Shown: positions 8,178 through 16,893, counted from the stretch's first letter. The stretch is DNA of 64,000 nucleotides from Azospira inquinata (GCF_018905915.1 NZ_CP064782.1:3100001-3164000), one strand, 5' to 3'. A program made the numbers and translations. Notes: generated from the letters alone by a model not told the origin.

Positions 8178-9551
8178 TCAATATTCGGCGTGGAAGCGGA
8201 AGCCGATTACGTTTACCGGACCCCGGTCTGCGTTATAGGCCGGGTTCTGGATGCGCTGGTAATCCAGGGTCAGGGAAAGGTCCTTGGCCGCCACGAGGCT
8301 GTAGTAGGTCTCGAAAATATTTTCCGGCCGGTAATTCAGGGCTCCGTCGCCGATGAAGAAGGAGATACCCCCCGCCGCCAGATAATCCCGCCGGTCCTTG
8401 GAAATTTCGTTACGCATGAAGGAAACCCCCACCGTATCCTGGGACCGCCCCCACCGGTTGCCGTTGAGCACCAGGCCGGAGGCGAAGGAGCTATCCACTT
8501 CGGTGAAGGCCTGGGTTTCCGTGTGGCCATCCGCCTTCATGACCCGCAGAAAGAAGCCCAGGTCGTCGGCCAGTTCCTGTTCCACATTGAGCCCCAAGCC
8601 ATACTTGGCCTGGACCCCGTTACGCACCTTGAAGATGCTTGGCGTTTCTCCGTGGACCAGGCCGTAATTGATGGCATCCCGGTAGCGGGCCAGCACCGCC
8701 TGATTGCGCCAGGCCAGCACCCGCAGGGCCCCGGGACGACCACCCAGGCTATGCCGGTGTTCCACTTCCAGCTGGTCGCCGAAATGGCGGAAATACTGGA
8801 AATCCAGGGGCAGCAGGTTGGGGGACTGGGGGGTGTTCATGCGCCCGAAGCGCAGAGTCCAGTCATCCTTGTACCATTCCCCGGCAAAGCCCCAGCCGAA
8901 GCCCCGGGCGTCCGCCGCGTAATCGTAGGCAGCGTAGCTCATGTTGCCCCAGTTCATGAACTGGACCCGGGGGTCTTTGGCATAGCGATTGTTGTCGAAG
9001 ACGTCCAGGGTGGAAAAGTTGCCCAGGGTGAGGACAAAGCGGTTTTTGTCCTGGCTGCCCGCCAGTTGATTGATTTCGCCCTCCACCTTTTCCTCTCCAC
9101 CCCCCTGGTTCCAGGTCTGGCGCAGGAAAAGGCGCTGCCGGTAAGCCTTGGGGATGGTACCGGAGGACCGGGTGATTTCCCCGTTGGTAAAGCCCCCGGT
9201 TCCCAGAAGATTGGAGAAGGGCACCCCCTGGGCCACTTCCACGTTGAGGTAGGCTTCCCCGCCCTGCCAGGGGCGAATACCGAAATACCCCGTGGTGGTG
9301 AAGGTGTAGCTGCGCTCCGTGCTGGTCAGCAGGCTGTTATCCCCGCTGTAGTCGGCATGAAAGCTTTGTTTGCGCTGCCACACGTAGGTGGTCTGAAAGC
9401 GGGCACTGCGGCTTTCGTAATCCCCTTTATCCCCATTCGATCCACTATCCACTACTCCGGTACCGGCGGCGCCCGGGTTCGGTGAATCGTCAGCCCGAAC
9501 GGGGAGGGCGAAGGCGAGAAGCAGGGCGGTGACGAGGCAGGAAAGGCGCAT
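8178..9551 (-). CDS. OprB-family carbohydrate porin
   Basis: 457 residues with a clear signal peptide (MRLSCLVTALLLAFALPVRA, cleavage about 20-21) and an outer-membrane beta-barrel body of alternating aromatic strands. The C-terminal half carries OprB-like features: NYRPENIFETYY, LSLTLDYQRIQNPAYNADRGPVN, and a terminal aromatic residue (RFHAEY) as needed for Bam-dependent insertion. It is expected to let sugars or other small solutes through the outer membrane. It stands alone between the c-di-GMP gene and ETF-QO, with its own terminator. Substrate cannot be inferred from context. Confidence 0.8.
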   Translation of the reverse strand: MRLSCLVTALLLAFALPVRADDSPNPGAAGTGVVDSGSNGDKGDYESRSARFQTTYVWQRKQSFHADYSGDNSLLTSTERSYTFTTTGYFGIRPWQGGEAYLNVEVAQGVPFSNLLGTGGFTNGEITRSSGTIPKAYRQRLFLRQTWNQGGGEEKVEGEINQLAGSQDKNRFVLTLGNFSTLDVFDNNRYAKDPRVQFMNWGNMSYAAYDYAADARGFGWGFAGEWYKDDWTLRFGRMNTPQSPNLLPLDFQYFRHFGDQLEVEHRHSLGGRPGALRVLAWRNQAVLARYRDAINYGLVHGETPSIFKVRNGVQAKYGLGLNVEQELADDLGFFLRVMKADGHTETQAFTEVDSSFASGLVLNGNRWGRSQDTVGVSFMRNEISKDRRDYLAAGGISFFIGDGALNYRPENIFETYYSLVAAKDLSLTLDYQRIQNPAYNADRGPVNVIGFRFHAEY

Positions 9552-9579
9552 GGGGCAAATTCTATTTTAGGCGGGGAGG

Positions 9580-9611
9580 AAAAATAAAAAGGCCGCCATG
9601 GGCGGCGGCCT
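9580..9611 (-). terminator. Terminator of the ETF-QO gene
   Basis: On the minus strand the arms AGGCCGCC and GGCGGCCT (9590-9611) are followed by TTTTTATTTTT. It lies 43 bp beyond the ETF-QO stop. Confidence 0.88.
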
Positions 9612-9653
9612 GCATTGTATTGCGCTTTCGTGACAGCTACATGACGTGGCGCT

Positions 9654-11312
9654 CTACATATTGGGGTAATTGGGCCCTTCGCCCCCTTGGGGCACCACCC
9701 AGGTGATGTTCTGGGTCGGGTCCTTAATGTCGCAGGTTTTGCAATGCACACAGTTCTGGGCATTGATCTGCAAGCGGGGACTGGAGCCGTCTGCCTCCCG
9801 GACGATTTCGTACACTCCGGCCGGGCAGTAGCGCTGCTCGGGGGCGTCGTACTTGGCCAGATTGACCTCGATGGGCACCTTGGGGTCCTTCAGGTGCAGG
9901 TGACAGGGCTGATCTTCCTCATGGTTGGTGTTGGACAAAAACACGGAAGACAGACGATCGAAGGAAATCACCCCGTCCGGCTTGGGGTAGGCAATGGCCT
10001 GGCATTCGGCAGCGGGCTTCAGCTTGGCGTGGTCCGGAATGCTGTGGTGCAGGGTCCAGGGCACTTTGCCGCCGAAAAGCTTTTGCTCCAGGGCAAACAT
10101 GAAGCTGCCCAGGTGCAAGCCTTTGCTCATCCAGGGCTTGAAATTCCGGGCCCGGTAAAGTTCGTCGTAGAGCCAGGACGCCTTGAATTTTTCCGGGAAA
10201 GCGGTCAGTTCGTCGTGGGCCCGCTTGGCTCCTAGGGCTTCAAAGCAGGCCTCGGCGGCCAGGGAACCGCTCTTGATGGCACAGTGGGAACCCTTGATGC
10301 GGGAAGCGTTGAGGAAGGCCGCATCGTCACCGATCAGGGCGCCCCCGGGGAAGGTGAGCTTGGGCAGGGACTGGATGCCGCCGGCTGCAATGGCCCGGGC
10401 CCCGTAAGCCACCCGCTTGCCCCCTTCCAGGAATTCCCGAATCTTGGGGTGGGTCTTGTAACGCTGCATTTCCTCAAAGGGGGACAGGTAGGGGTTTTCG
10501 TAACTCAGGCCCACCACAAAACCTATCGCCACCAGATTGTCTTCCAGGTGGTAGAGGAAGCCACCGCCGTAGGTGGCGCTGTCCATGGGCCAGCCGGCGG
10601 TATGGACCACCAGCCCGGGCTGGGATTTTTCCGGTTTCACTTCCCACAGCTCTTTGATGCCGATGCCGTAGGCCTGGGGATCCACCCCTTCCCGGAGCTT
10701 GAAGTGCTGTTGCAGTTCCTTGCCCAGGTGTCCCCGGCACCCCTCGGCGAAGAGGGTGTATTTGGCCAGCAGTTCCATGCCGGGCTGGTAGGCCGGGCCC
10801 TGGGAACCGTCTTTGAGCAAGCCCATGTCCCCGGTGGCCACACCTTTGACCGCGCCCTGTTCGTCAAAAAGGATTTCCGCCCCGGCAAAGCCCGGGTAGA
10901 TTTCCACCCCCAGGTTTTCCGCCTGCTGGGCCAGCCAGCGGCAGACATTGCCCAGGGAGATGATGTAATTGCCTTCGTTATGGAAGCAGCTGGGCAGCAG
11001 GAAGGTGGGCACCTGGGTGGCGCCGGTTTCCGAAAGAAACAGCACCCGGTCTTCCGTGGCCTGGGTTTTCAGGGGGGCATCCAGCTCTTTCCAGTTGGGA
11101 ATGAGCTCGCTCAAGGCCCCCGGGTCCATGACGGCGCCGGACAAAATATGGGCCCCGATTTCGGAGCCCTTGTCGATCAGACAGACGGAAACATCTTCCC
11201 CGCCTTTGGCCACGTTTTCCGCCGCCAATTGCTTGAGGCGAATAGCGGCAGCCAACCCGGCGGGTCCGCCGCCGACGATCAGTACATCATATTCCATGGA
11301 TTCGCGTTGCAT
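9654..11312 (-). CDS. etfD: Electron transfer flavoprotein-ubiquinone oxidoreductase
   Basis: 552 residues, normal ETF-QO length. The N-terminal FAD motif YDVLIVGGGPAGLAAAIRLK is intact, the ubiquinone/membrane region lies in the middle, and the C-terminus holds the [4Fe-4S] ligands (YCPAGVYE and NCVHCKTCDIKDPTQNI). It oxidises reduced ETF and feeds electrons from acyl-CoA dehydrogenation into the quinone pool on the inner membrane. The start at 11312 has GAGGAGGGA before it; a second Met five codons on is possible. Although 6.7 kb from etfBA and on the other strand, its promoter carries the same operator, so the three ETF genes appear co-regulated. Confidence 0.96.
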   Translation of the reverse strand: MQRESMEYDVLIVGGGPAGLAAAIRLKQLAAENVAKGGEDVSVCLIDKGSEIGAHILSGAVMDPGALSELIPNWKELDAPLKTQATEDRVLFLSETGATQVPTFLLPSCFHNEGNYIISLGNVCRWLAQQAENLGVEIYPGFAGAEILFDEQGAVKGVATGDMGLLKDGSQGPAYQPGMELLAKYTLFAEGCRGHLGKELQQHFKLREGVDPQAYGIGIKELWEVKPEKSQPGLVVHTAGWPMDSATYGGGFLYHLEDNLVAIGFVVGLSYENPYLSPFEEMQRYKTHPKIREFLEGGKRVAYGARAIAAGGIQSLPKLTFPGGALIGDDAAFLNASRIKGSHCAIKSGSLAAEACFEALGAKRAHDELTAFPEKFKASWLYDELYRARNFKPWMSKGLHLGSFMFALEQKLFGGKVPWTLHHSIPDHAKLKPAAECQAIAYPKPDGVISFDRLSSVFLSNTNHEEDQPCHLHLKDPKVPIEVNLAKYDAPEQRYCPAGVYEIVREADGSSPRLQINAQNCVHCKTCDIKDPTQNITWVVPQGGEGPNYPNM

Positions 11313-11350
11313 TGCGATCCCTCCTCGTCAGTCGTTGTTATGTGAAAACG

Positions 11351-11381
11351 CATACTATACGTTAACGTATGGAAACTTCAA
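11351..11381 (-). promoter_or_regulatory. etfD promoter with embedded TetR-type operator
   Basis: On the minus strand TTGAAG (-35, 11376-11381) and TATAGT (-10, 11354-11359) are 16 bp apart. Between them, overlapping the -10, lies the perfect palindrome ATACGTTAACGTAT (11357-11370), extended to CATAC on one side. It has the ATACG-N4-CGTAT form of operator 1 at the etfB promoter. Confidence 0.7.
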
Positions 11382-11470
11382 TGGATAAGCCACGGAAAGC
11401 CGCGCCAGCACTGGATCGAGGCCAAAAGTAATAGGTGCTTTAGTGGGGGGAATAAATGCTGCGGCGCAAT

Positions 11471-11500
11471 AAAAAAGGGCTTCCACGAAGCCCTTTTTTC
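11471..11500. terminator. Bidirectional terminator
   Basis: AAAAAAGGGCTTC (11471-11483) and GAAGCCCTTTTTT (11487-11499) form a perfect 13-bp stem with A and T tracts on both sides. It follows the hemerythrin stop (minus strand). No plus-strand gene ends into it. Confidence 0.85.
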
Positions 11501-11528
11501 ATCTTTTCAAGAAAAGACCGACAAAAAT

Positions 11529-11999
11529 CTAGGAATGGCTCCCGAAGAAGCGCCCCAGGGTGCGGGACAGCCAGCCTCCTTCGTCCTTTTCTTCCACCAG
11601 CACGGTCATTTTGGGTTTGACCGCGGGCACGTAGGCCGAGTCGTCATTGCGGATGTGATTGAACAGCCAGCGGGACAAGAGGCGGTGCAGGCCGCCCGCC
11701 ACGTCTTCCCCGGCTTTGAATTTTTCCTGGAATTCCGCCACCCGGCGCACGAACAGTTCATGGACCTTTTTGTGCCCCCGGAGGTATTCGTAGCCCGAAT
11801 CCTCCATGAGGGTTTCCTCGAAGGCGAAATGGGACAGGGTGTAATCCACCAGGCCTTCGATCACTTCCCCGATCAATTCCCGGTCCCCGGTGGCCTGGGC
11901 ATCATCCAATTGGTTGATGAAATCCACGATCTGCCGGTGCTGGCCGTCAATGACGGCAATGCCGGTATCCAGGTTATCCGTCCAGATCAGATGAGCCAT
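11529..11999 (-). CDS. Bacteriohemerythrin
   Basis: 156 residues; a four-helix hemerythrin domain fills the first 125. All seven diiron ligands are present in canonical spacing: H21, H57, E61, H76, H80, H115, D120 (motifs DGQH, HFAFEE, HKKVH, HIRNDD). It is a soluble O2-binding protein, probably for storage, delivery or sensing of oxygen in a micro-aerobic bacterium. I took the ATG at 11999 because GGGAG precedes it at five bases; a GTG two codons earlier also exists. The last 30 residues are a tail without a recognised fold. An FNR-type box upstream suggests oxygen control. Confidence 0.92.
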   Translation of the reverse strand: MAHLIWTDNLDTGIAVIDGQHRQIVDFINQLDDAQATGDRELIGEVIEGLVDYTLSHFAFEETLMEDSGYEYLRGHKKVHELFVRRVAEFQEKFKAGEDVAGGLHRLLSRWLFNHIRNDDSAYVPAVKPKMTVLVEEKDEGGWLSRTLGRFFGSHS

Positions 12000-12381
12000 G
12001 ACCACTCCCGTAATCTTTTATAACTATATGGTTAGACATTTTACCAGCATCCCGGACAGGGGGATTTGTTCCCGCGCCTAGGAATTTGATTTAAATCAGC
12101 AAAAGCCAGACTTTTGAGGGGCGGATATGGCTAGAAATAGGGATGACCGGGAGTCTGGGTGGGCAAAAACATGCCGTTATGCTTTTCTTTCCGTCCCTTC
12201 CTAAGCCCTTCTTGCTCCAGGAAAAAGGGAAAACGGGGCACTTCGGAGAAAAGCGCCCCGACATGTGAGGAAGATGGGGAAAGGGGGTTTGAAAAATCCG
12301 CCCCTAACCCTTTTTTAGCCGAGCGGAGATGGTCCCGAACCCCTTACTTGTTTTTCGGAGAGAGCCTCGCCCCGCAAGGCT
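12000..12381. other. Intergenic region between hemerythrin and the PepSY-flavodoxin gene
   Basis: About 380 bp with no convincing gene. It holds the FNR-like box at 12086-12099 and T-rich stretches around 12160-12200. Short open frames here lack family features and ribosome sites. Confidence 0.5.
12086..12099 (-). promoter_or_regulatory. FNR/Anr-like box upstream of hemerythrin
   Basis: TTGAT-TTAA-ATCAG matches TTGAT-N4-ATCAA in nine of ten bases. It lies about 90 bp before the hemerythrin start. A TATAGT/TATAAA-rich segment between box and gene (about 12019-12031) could be the -10, which would put the box at a class I distance. Confidence 0.5.
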
Positions 12382-13845
12382 TTATTGTTCCTCGGATTTT
12401 ATTTCCGCCCCCATCCCCGAGGATCGCCCCAGCAGGGGCGCCAACGCCTTAAGCCACTGCTGCCAGGGCAGGGACGGATCCCCGTCCACGGTCTGCCAGG
12501 GCAAAAATTCCACCCCACCGTTGGTCAGCAAGGCCTCCCGAAACCGGGCACCGCCACCGCAGAACGAGGGATAACGACCATCCCCCAGGGCTAGCAAGGC
12601 AAAAGACACCCCTTGCAGGGCGTGGGGGTCCAGGTGGGCGAGGAATTGACGGGCCGTTTCCGGCATCTCTCCCTGGCCGGTGAAGGCAACCAAAAACAGG
12701 CAATGGGGGTGGCGGCCCAATTCCCCTGGGGATACGGTCTCCAGGGAGGCGCAGGTGGCAACCAGTCCGGCACGGGTCAGCGCTTGGGCGGTAGCTTCCC
12801 CGTAACGGGCGGCCGTGCCCGTCTGGCTGGCGTAAGCCACCAGAATGGCGCGGTCCCCTCGCCGTTTACCCGGATTTCGGCGCCTTCCGCCCCATCCTTT
12901 GCGGGCCAGCCAGGCCCCTAGGCCGGTGACCAGCAAGGCGCTTAACACCAGGGCGGCCAGCAGATTCAGGAGCCCGGACCAGGGGCCGGCCCAGGTGCCT
13001 TCGTGGAGCTGCTTGATCAGCTCAGGTTTAGCCTCCAGGGGGCGAACCCGCCCCTTGGCATCGACGGCCAAGCGCAGGGGACGCCCGTCCTGGCCCAGAG
13101 CGAAGATCAGCACCGCCCCTTGGCGAAAACGGCGTACCTGGCGGATGGTTGCAGGGGCACCCGTGGCCTCTGCCAGTGTCACCGCTTGGGCCAGAGCCAT
13201 GACCCGGGGCTTGCCCCCTCCCTGATTGCCCGGCCCTGGCCTGCCGCCTCCCAGGCCGCCGGGGGCGCCGGTACCGATATGGAGAATCATCAATATGGCC
13301 GTGATGGGGGTAAGCAGGACCAAAGGTGCCAGTAGCCAGCCCAGACCCTGGTGCCAATCCATCCATCCCCATTGGTGGAGCTGGGGTTTAAGCCGGGGCC
13401 ACCCCAGGAGCAGGCCCAGGGCCAGGAGGGCGGTCAGGACATAGGTGGCAGCCTCCACCAGCGGATCAGCCTGGAGCAGGAGGGTTTTGTGTAGCCCCTT
13501 GGCCACCTCGAACCAGTCCCGATCCTGATTAGGGAGGGGCGCCAGGGTTCGGGCGTCATAGGTTTTGCGGCTCTCCGGGCTACGCCCTTGCAGCATCAGG
13601 CGTTGGCCGTCCGGGGAGAGGCTGGCATTGCCGGCCTGGCCTCGGGGATCCAGGGTTTCCAGGGCCTGAATCCAGGCCTGGGGCGTTAGCCCTGGCTGAG
13701 GCTGGTCGGCCTGCCAGGCTTCCCAGAGGGGTTTACAGGCGAGAAAAGCGCCAGATAGGAGAATGACAAGAAAGAGGGGAGCAAATACCAGGGCAGCCCA
13801 GCGATGCAAGAAAGCCGCCCCGCGCCGCAAAGGGAGTGGGGTCAT
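12382..13845 (-). CDS. PepSY membrane protein fused to a flavodoxin domain
   Basis: About 487 residues from the ATG at 13845; a 21-codon longer start at 13908 is possible and neither has a good ribosome site. N-terminal part: PepSY-associated membrane region with hydrophobic helices near the start (AALVFAPLFLVILLSGAFLAC), about 130-215 and 305-330, with a periplasmic PepSY loop. C-terminal part: flavodoxin with the FMN phosphate loop AYASQTGTAARYGEA, a region LLALGDGRYPSFCGGG and a normal ending. Larger relatives continue into an FAD/NAD(P)H reductase module; here the chain stops after flavodoxin. It is probably a transmembrane electron carrier, for example in ferric iron reduction, needing a separate reductase. 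The role is inference. Confidence 0.8.
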   Translation of the reverse strand: MTPLPLRRGAAFLHRWAALVFAPLFLVILLSGAFLACKPLWEAWQADQPQPGLTPQAWIQALETLDPRGQAGNASLSPDGQRLMLQGRSPESRKTYDARTLAPLPNQDRDWFEVAKGLHKTLLLQADPLVEAATYVLTALLALGLLLGWPRLKPQLHQWGWMDWHQGLGWLLAPLVLLTPITAILMILHIGTGAPGGLGGGRPGPGNQGGGKPRVMALAQAVTLAEATGAPATIRQVRRFRQGAVLIFALGQDGRPLRLAVDAKGRVRPLEAKPELIKQLHEGTWAGPWSGLLNLLAALVLSALLVTGLGAWLARKGWGGRRRNPGKRRGDRAILVAYASQTGTAARYGEATAQALTRAGLVATCASLETVSPGELGRHPHCLFLVAFTGQGEMPETARQFLAHLDPHALQGVSFALLALGDGRYPSFCGGGARFREALLTNGGVEFLPWQTVDGDPSLPWQQWLKALAPLLGRSSGMGAEIKSEEQ

Positions 13846-13965
13846 GGTCGTACGCGTGAGGAAGGGTAGGGGCGGGCGTCCCGTGAAGGGGGCGCCCGGG
13901 TCGCCCATGGCTGGCTGTTGCGGCTAGCGACTTGGGAGGGCGAGGGGAGTGTGGCGGGATTTTGG

Positions 13966-14001
13966 GTAAAGGGGCGTAAGGGCTCCGTAAATTTGGGTAA
14001 A
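13966..14001. promoter_or_regulatory. Four phased GTAAA half-sites (CpxR-type box)
   Basis: GTAAA at 13966, GTAAG at 13976, GTAAA at 13987 and GTAAA at 13997: direct repeats 10, 11 and 10 bp apart, that is, one helical turn each. GTAAA-N5-GTAAA is the CpxR consensus. The cluster is in the divergent region between the PepSY-flavodoxin gene and the response regulator. Confidence 0.68.
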
Positions 14002-14088
14002 GCTTGGGCAAAATTCCCCCCGGGAGCCTTGTGGGGCGGGCTGCCATGAGTATCATCCCTTCCATCTTAGAAACTTGCCGGATCCACT

Positions 14089-14778
14089 ATGACCCGAATT
14101 TTGCTGGTAGACGACGATGTGGAACTGGCCTCCCTGCTCAAGGAATATCTGGAGCGGGAAGGCTATGAGGCCCAGTTGGCCCATGACGGAGAAACCGGGG
14201 CCCAGACTGCCCTGAGCGGTGGCTTCGATCTGGTGGTGCTGGACGTGATGCTGCCCCGCCTGAATGGCATTGAGGCCCTGCGTCGCATCCGAGCCGCCAG
14301 CCTGGTGCCGGTACTCATGCTCACCGCCCGGGGGGACGATGTGGATCGGGTGGTGGGGTTGGAACTGGGGGCGGATGATTACGTTCCCAAACCCTGCACC
14401 CCCCGGGAGCTGGTGGCCCGTATTCGGGCCATTCTGCGGCGCACCCAGGGCATGGGCGCTCCCGCCGGGGAAGGGGAGGCCTGCGTGAGCGCCGGCCTTC
14501 TGGAGCTGCGCCCGGAACGGCGCAGCGCCACCTGGGGCGGCCAGAGCCTGGAACTGACGGCAGCGGAATTCAACCTTCTGGAAGTTCTGGTGCGCCACGT
14601 GGGGCAAGTGGTGGATAAGAACGCCCTGTCCCAGGAAGGTATGGGCCGCCCCTTGACCCGCTACGACCGTAGCATCGACGTCCATATCAGCAGCATCCGC
14701 CGCAAGCTGGCGAACTGCACCCCCACGGAATTGATTCAGACTATCCGGGGCGTGGGCTACCAGCTCATCCGGGAATAG
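14089..14778 (+). CDS. OmpR/CpxR-family response regulator
   Basis: 229 residues: receiver domain (1-120) with acidic pocket D8-D9-D10, phospho-acceptor D52 in VVLDVMLP, and K101 in YVPKPCTPREL; then a winged-helix DNA-binding domain ending TIRGVGYQLI. The KPCTPRELVARIRAILRR linker is typical of CpxR/RstA relatives. The histidine kinase gene starts eight bases after its stop. The phased GTAAA repeats in front of the gene are the expected binding site, suggesting autoregulation and control of the divergent PepSY-flavodoxin gene. Confidence 0.93.
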   Translation: MTRILLVDDDVELASLLKEYLEREGYEAQLAHDGETGAQTALSGGFDLVVLDVMLPRLNGIEALRRIRAASLVPVLMLTARGDDVDRVVGLELGADDYVPKPCTPRELVARIRAILRRTQGMGAPAGEGEACVSAGLLELRPERRSATWGGQSLELTAAEFNLLEVLVRHVGQVVDKNALSQEGMGRPLTRYDRSIDVHISSIRRKLANCTPTELIQTIRGVGYQLIRE

Positions 14779-14786
14779 GGGACACC

Positions 14787-16163
14787 ATGGGCCGTCTTTT
14801 CTGGAAATTTTTCCTCGCCTTCTGGCTCGCCTTGCTGCTGGCCGGGGCCAGCGTGGGCACCCTGTTCTGGCTGCACCGGCAAAACCAGGCCGCCGCCAGC
14901 CAGGATCTGGCCATTTCTCCCCGCAGCGCCTTTCAGATCAATGCCAGCCTGGCCACCCTGCGCCACGGTGGTCCAGTAGCGCTGCGGGAACTGTTCCATG
15001 AGTGGGACCGGGAGACCGAGGCCCACGTCTATGTGGTGGACGAGCAGGGGAAGGAAATCCTGGGACGCAGGGTTTCCCCGGAAGCCATCGCCAAAGCCCG
15101 GGACATGGCGGACACCCCCCGCCTATGGGGCCCCACGGCCGCCAGCGCGGAAACCGGCAGCGACGGTCACACCTACCTGTTTTTTGTTCCCGGTGACCGG
15201 TCTTCTCCCGGGGAACCGGCCCGGCGCCACCCCCATCCTCCCTGGGGATTGCTGATTGCCGGGGACCTGCTCGCCAGTCTTTTGGTCAGTGGCCTCCTGG
15301 CCTGGTATCTGGCCAAGCCCATCCGCAGCCTGCGCTGGGCCTTCAATAAGGTTTCCGCCGGGCACCTGGAAACCCGGGTAAGCCGGAAAATGGGGCGCCG
15401 CCGGGATGAGATTGCGGATCTGGGGGTGGATTTCGACCGTATGGCCCTGCGCCTGCAGCAACTGGTGGGGGGGCAGCGGCGTCTGCTCCATGACGTTTCC
15501 CACGAACTGCGCTCCCCCCTGGCCCGGGTTCAGGCGGCCATCGGCCTAGCCCGGCAACAGCCGGAGCGGACCAACGCCTGTATGGATAGGATCGAGCAGG
15601 AGGCCAGTCGGCTGGACGAACTGGTGGGCCAGCTCCTGACCCTGTCCCGGCTGGAAGCGGGGATGCCCGGTTCTCGGGAGGAAGACCTGGATTTGAATGA
15701 ACTGGTGGGGGCGGTGGCGGATGATGCCCGCTTCGAAGCGGAAGCCCAGGGTAAGGGGGTGAGTTTTCTCGGGGACGGGGAAGCCCTGCTTCAGGGCCAG
15801 CCCGAGTTACTGCACCGGGCTTTTGATAACGTTATCAGAAATGCTCTGAAATACACCGCCCCCGGTACCGCCGTGGAGGTCCAGGCCCGTACCGAACCCT
15901 TGCCCGATGGCCGCCATTGTTTTCGCCTGACCGTGGCGGACCGGGGGCCTGGAGTAGCGGAAGCGGACCTGGATACCATTTTTAACCCCTTTTTCCGGGG
16001 CGAAAACGGGGGCTTTGCGGAGGGCTTCGGCCTGGGCCTGGCCATTGCCCAGCGGGCCATCCAGGCCCACGGCGGCAGTATTGTGGCCCGCAATCGGGAA
16101 GGGGGCGGACTGACGATAACCATCCTCATGCCCCTCCAACCGCCTACAGCGGCGGAGGCCTAA
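14787..16163 (+). CDS. Sensor histidine kinase, CpxA-like
   Basis: 458 residues. TM1 is about 7-29, followed by a periplasmic domain of about 125 residues (His- and Pro-rich at 143-153), TM2 about 154-175, HAMP (176-230) and HisKA with phospho-acceptor H239 in HDVSHELRSPLAR. The HATPase shows the N box NVIRNALKYT, the G1 box DRGPGVAEAD and the G2 box EGFGLGLAIAQ. It is an envelope-stress type kinase paired with the regulator just upstream. The signal sensed is unknown; the neighbouring PepSY-flavodoxin target hints at redox or metal stress in the envelope (inference). Confidence 0.93.
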   Translation: MGRLFWKFFLAFWLALLLAGASVGTLFWLHRQNQAAASQDLAISPRSAFQINASLATLRHGGPVALRELFHEWDRETEAHVYVVDEQGKEILGRRVSPEAIAKARDMADTPRLWGPTAASAETGSDGHTYLFFVPGDRSSPGEPARRHPHPPWGLLIAGDLLASLLVSGLLAWYLAKPIRSLRWAFNKVSAGHLETRVSRKMGRRRDEIADLGVDFDRMALRLQQLVGGQRRLLHDVSHELRSPLARVQAAIGLARQQPERTNACMDRIEQEASRLDELVGQLLTLSRLEAGMPGSREEDLDLNELVGAVADDARFEAEAQGKGVSFLGDGEALLQGQPELLHRAFDNVIRNALKYTAPGTAVEVQARTEPLPDGRHCFRLTVADRGPGVAEADLDTIFNPFFRGENGGFAEGFGLGLAIAQRAIQAHGGSIVARNREGGGLTITILMPLQPPTAAEA

Positions 16164-16212
16164 GCGTTCTTCCTTCGTTACTCAGGGGAAGCGCTTCCCC
16201 TTGTTGCCAAGC

Positions 16213-16245
16213 AAAAAGGCCATCCCGAGGGATGGCCTTTGTTTT
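16213..16245. terminator. Terminator between the kinase and the ProQ gene (both directions)
   Basis: AAAGGCCATCCC/GGGATGGCCTTT around a 2-bp centre, with T-rich flank TTTGTTTT on the plus strand and an A run on the left. It serves two convergent genes. Confidence 0.82.
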
Positions 16246-16261
16246 CCCCTAAAGGAAAAAA

Positions 16262-16753
16262 TTAGCGGTGGGAGAACTTGGCCGCCAGTTCCTGAAGCTT
16301 TTCCGTCCGGCGCTTTTCCGCTTCTGCTTCCCGCTCCGCCGCCTGTTGGCTACGGCGCCGTTCCGCGTCTTTTTTGAACCGTTCTTTCAGTGTGTCCGCC
16401 GCGTGCTGCCGGTGTTCGTCCGTCAGGGCGTCGCTCTGATTGCCCTCCAGGTCAAAGCGGTGGGTGCCTTTTTCTACACTTTTCAGGTAGCGAACCGAAT
16501 TGGTATGGTGGCGCAGGGTGAGACGTAGCACCTTCTTTTCCAGGTCCGGCATTTTGGCCAGTAGTTGCTTGTCGATGCCAATGGCCAGGGGGCGGCACTC
16601 CCGGAAGACCTCGAATTGTTCCTGCAAGCGCTTGAGGAGCGCCCGGGAAGCTTGTACGGGGGAGGGGGTGGCAGCAGCGACCGGAGCGGCTTCGGGGCTG
16701 ACAGCGGGTTCGGCGGAGGGAGTAAGGGTTTCGGCGGCAGGTGCGGAACTCAT
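16262..16753 (-). CDS. ProQ/FinO-family RNA chaperone
   Basis: 163 residues. An Ala/Pro-rich disordered N-terminus (1-35) leads into a FinO-like domain (about 36-125) with the family's FRECRPLAIGIDKQLLAK and LRLTLRHHTNSVRYLKSV motifs. The tail is a highly charged helix rich in Lys, Arg and Glu. Members bind structured small RNAs and mRNA 3' ends. It lacks the C-terminal Tudor-like domain of enterobacterial ProQ, like most betaproteobacterial forms. Monocistronic; convergent with the kinase gene. Confidence 0.92.
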   Translation of the reverse strand: MSSAPAAETLTPSAEPAVSPEAAPVAAATPSPVQASRALLKRLQEQFEVFRECRPLAIGIDKQLLAKMPDLEKKVLRLTLRHHTNSVRYLKSVEKGTHRFDLEGNQSDALTDEHRQHAADTLKERFKKDAERRRSQQAAEREAEAEKRRTEKLQELAAKFSHR

Positions 16754-16893
16754 TGCGACGGTATGTTTAGGTTACAGGGTGGAGAAGCGTACCACGTCTG
16801 CCCCGCGGATTCACCGTCCGGTCACAGAGCAAGCCCTAAGACCCGACAAAGTGTGGGGGAAATACCACTGTGCTGGCGGTTGGCTGGCAAGCC

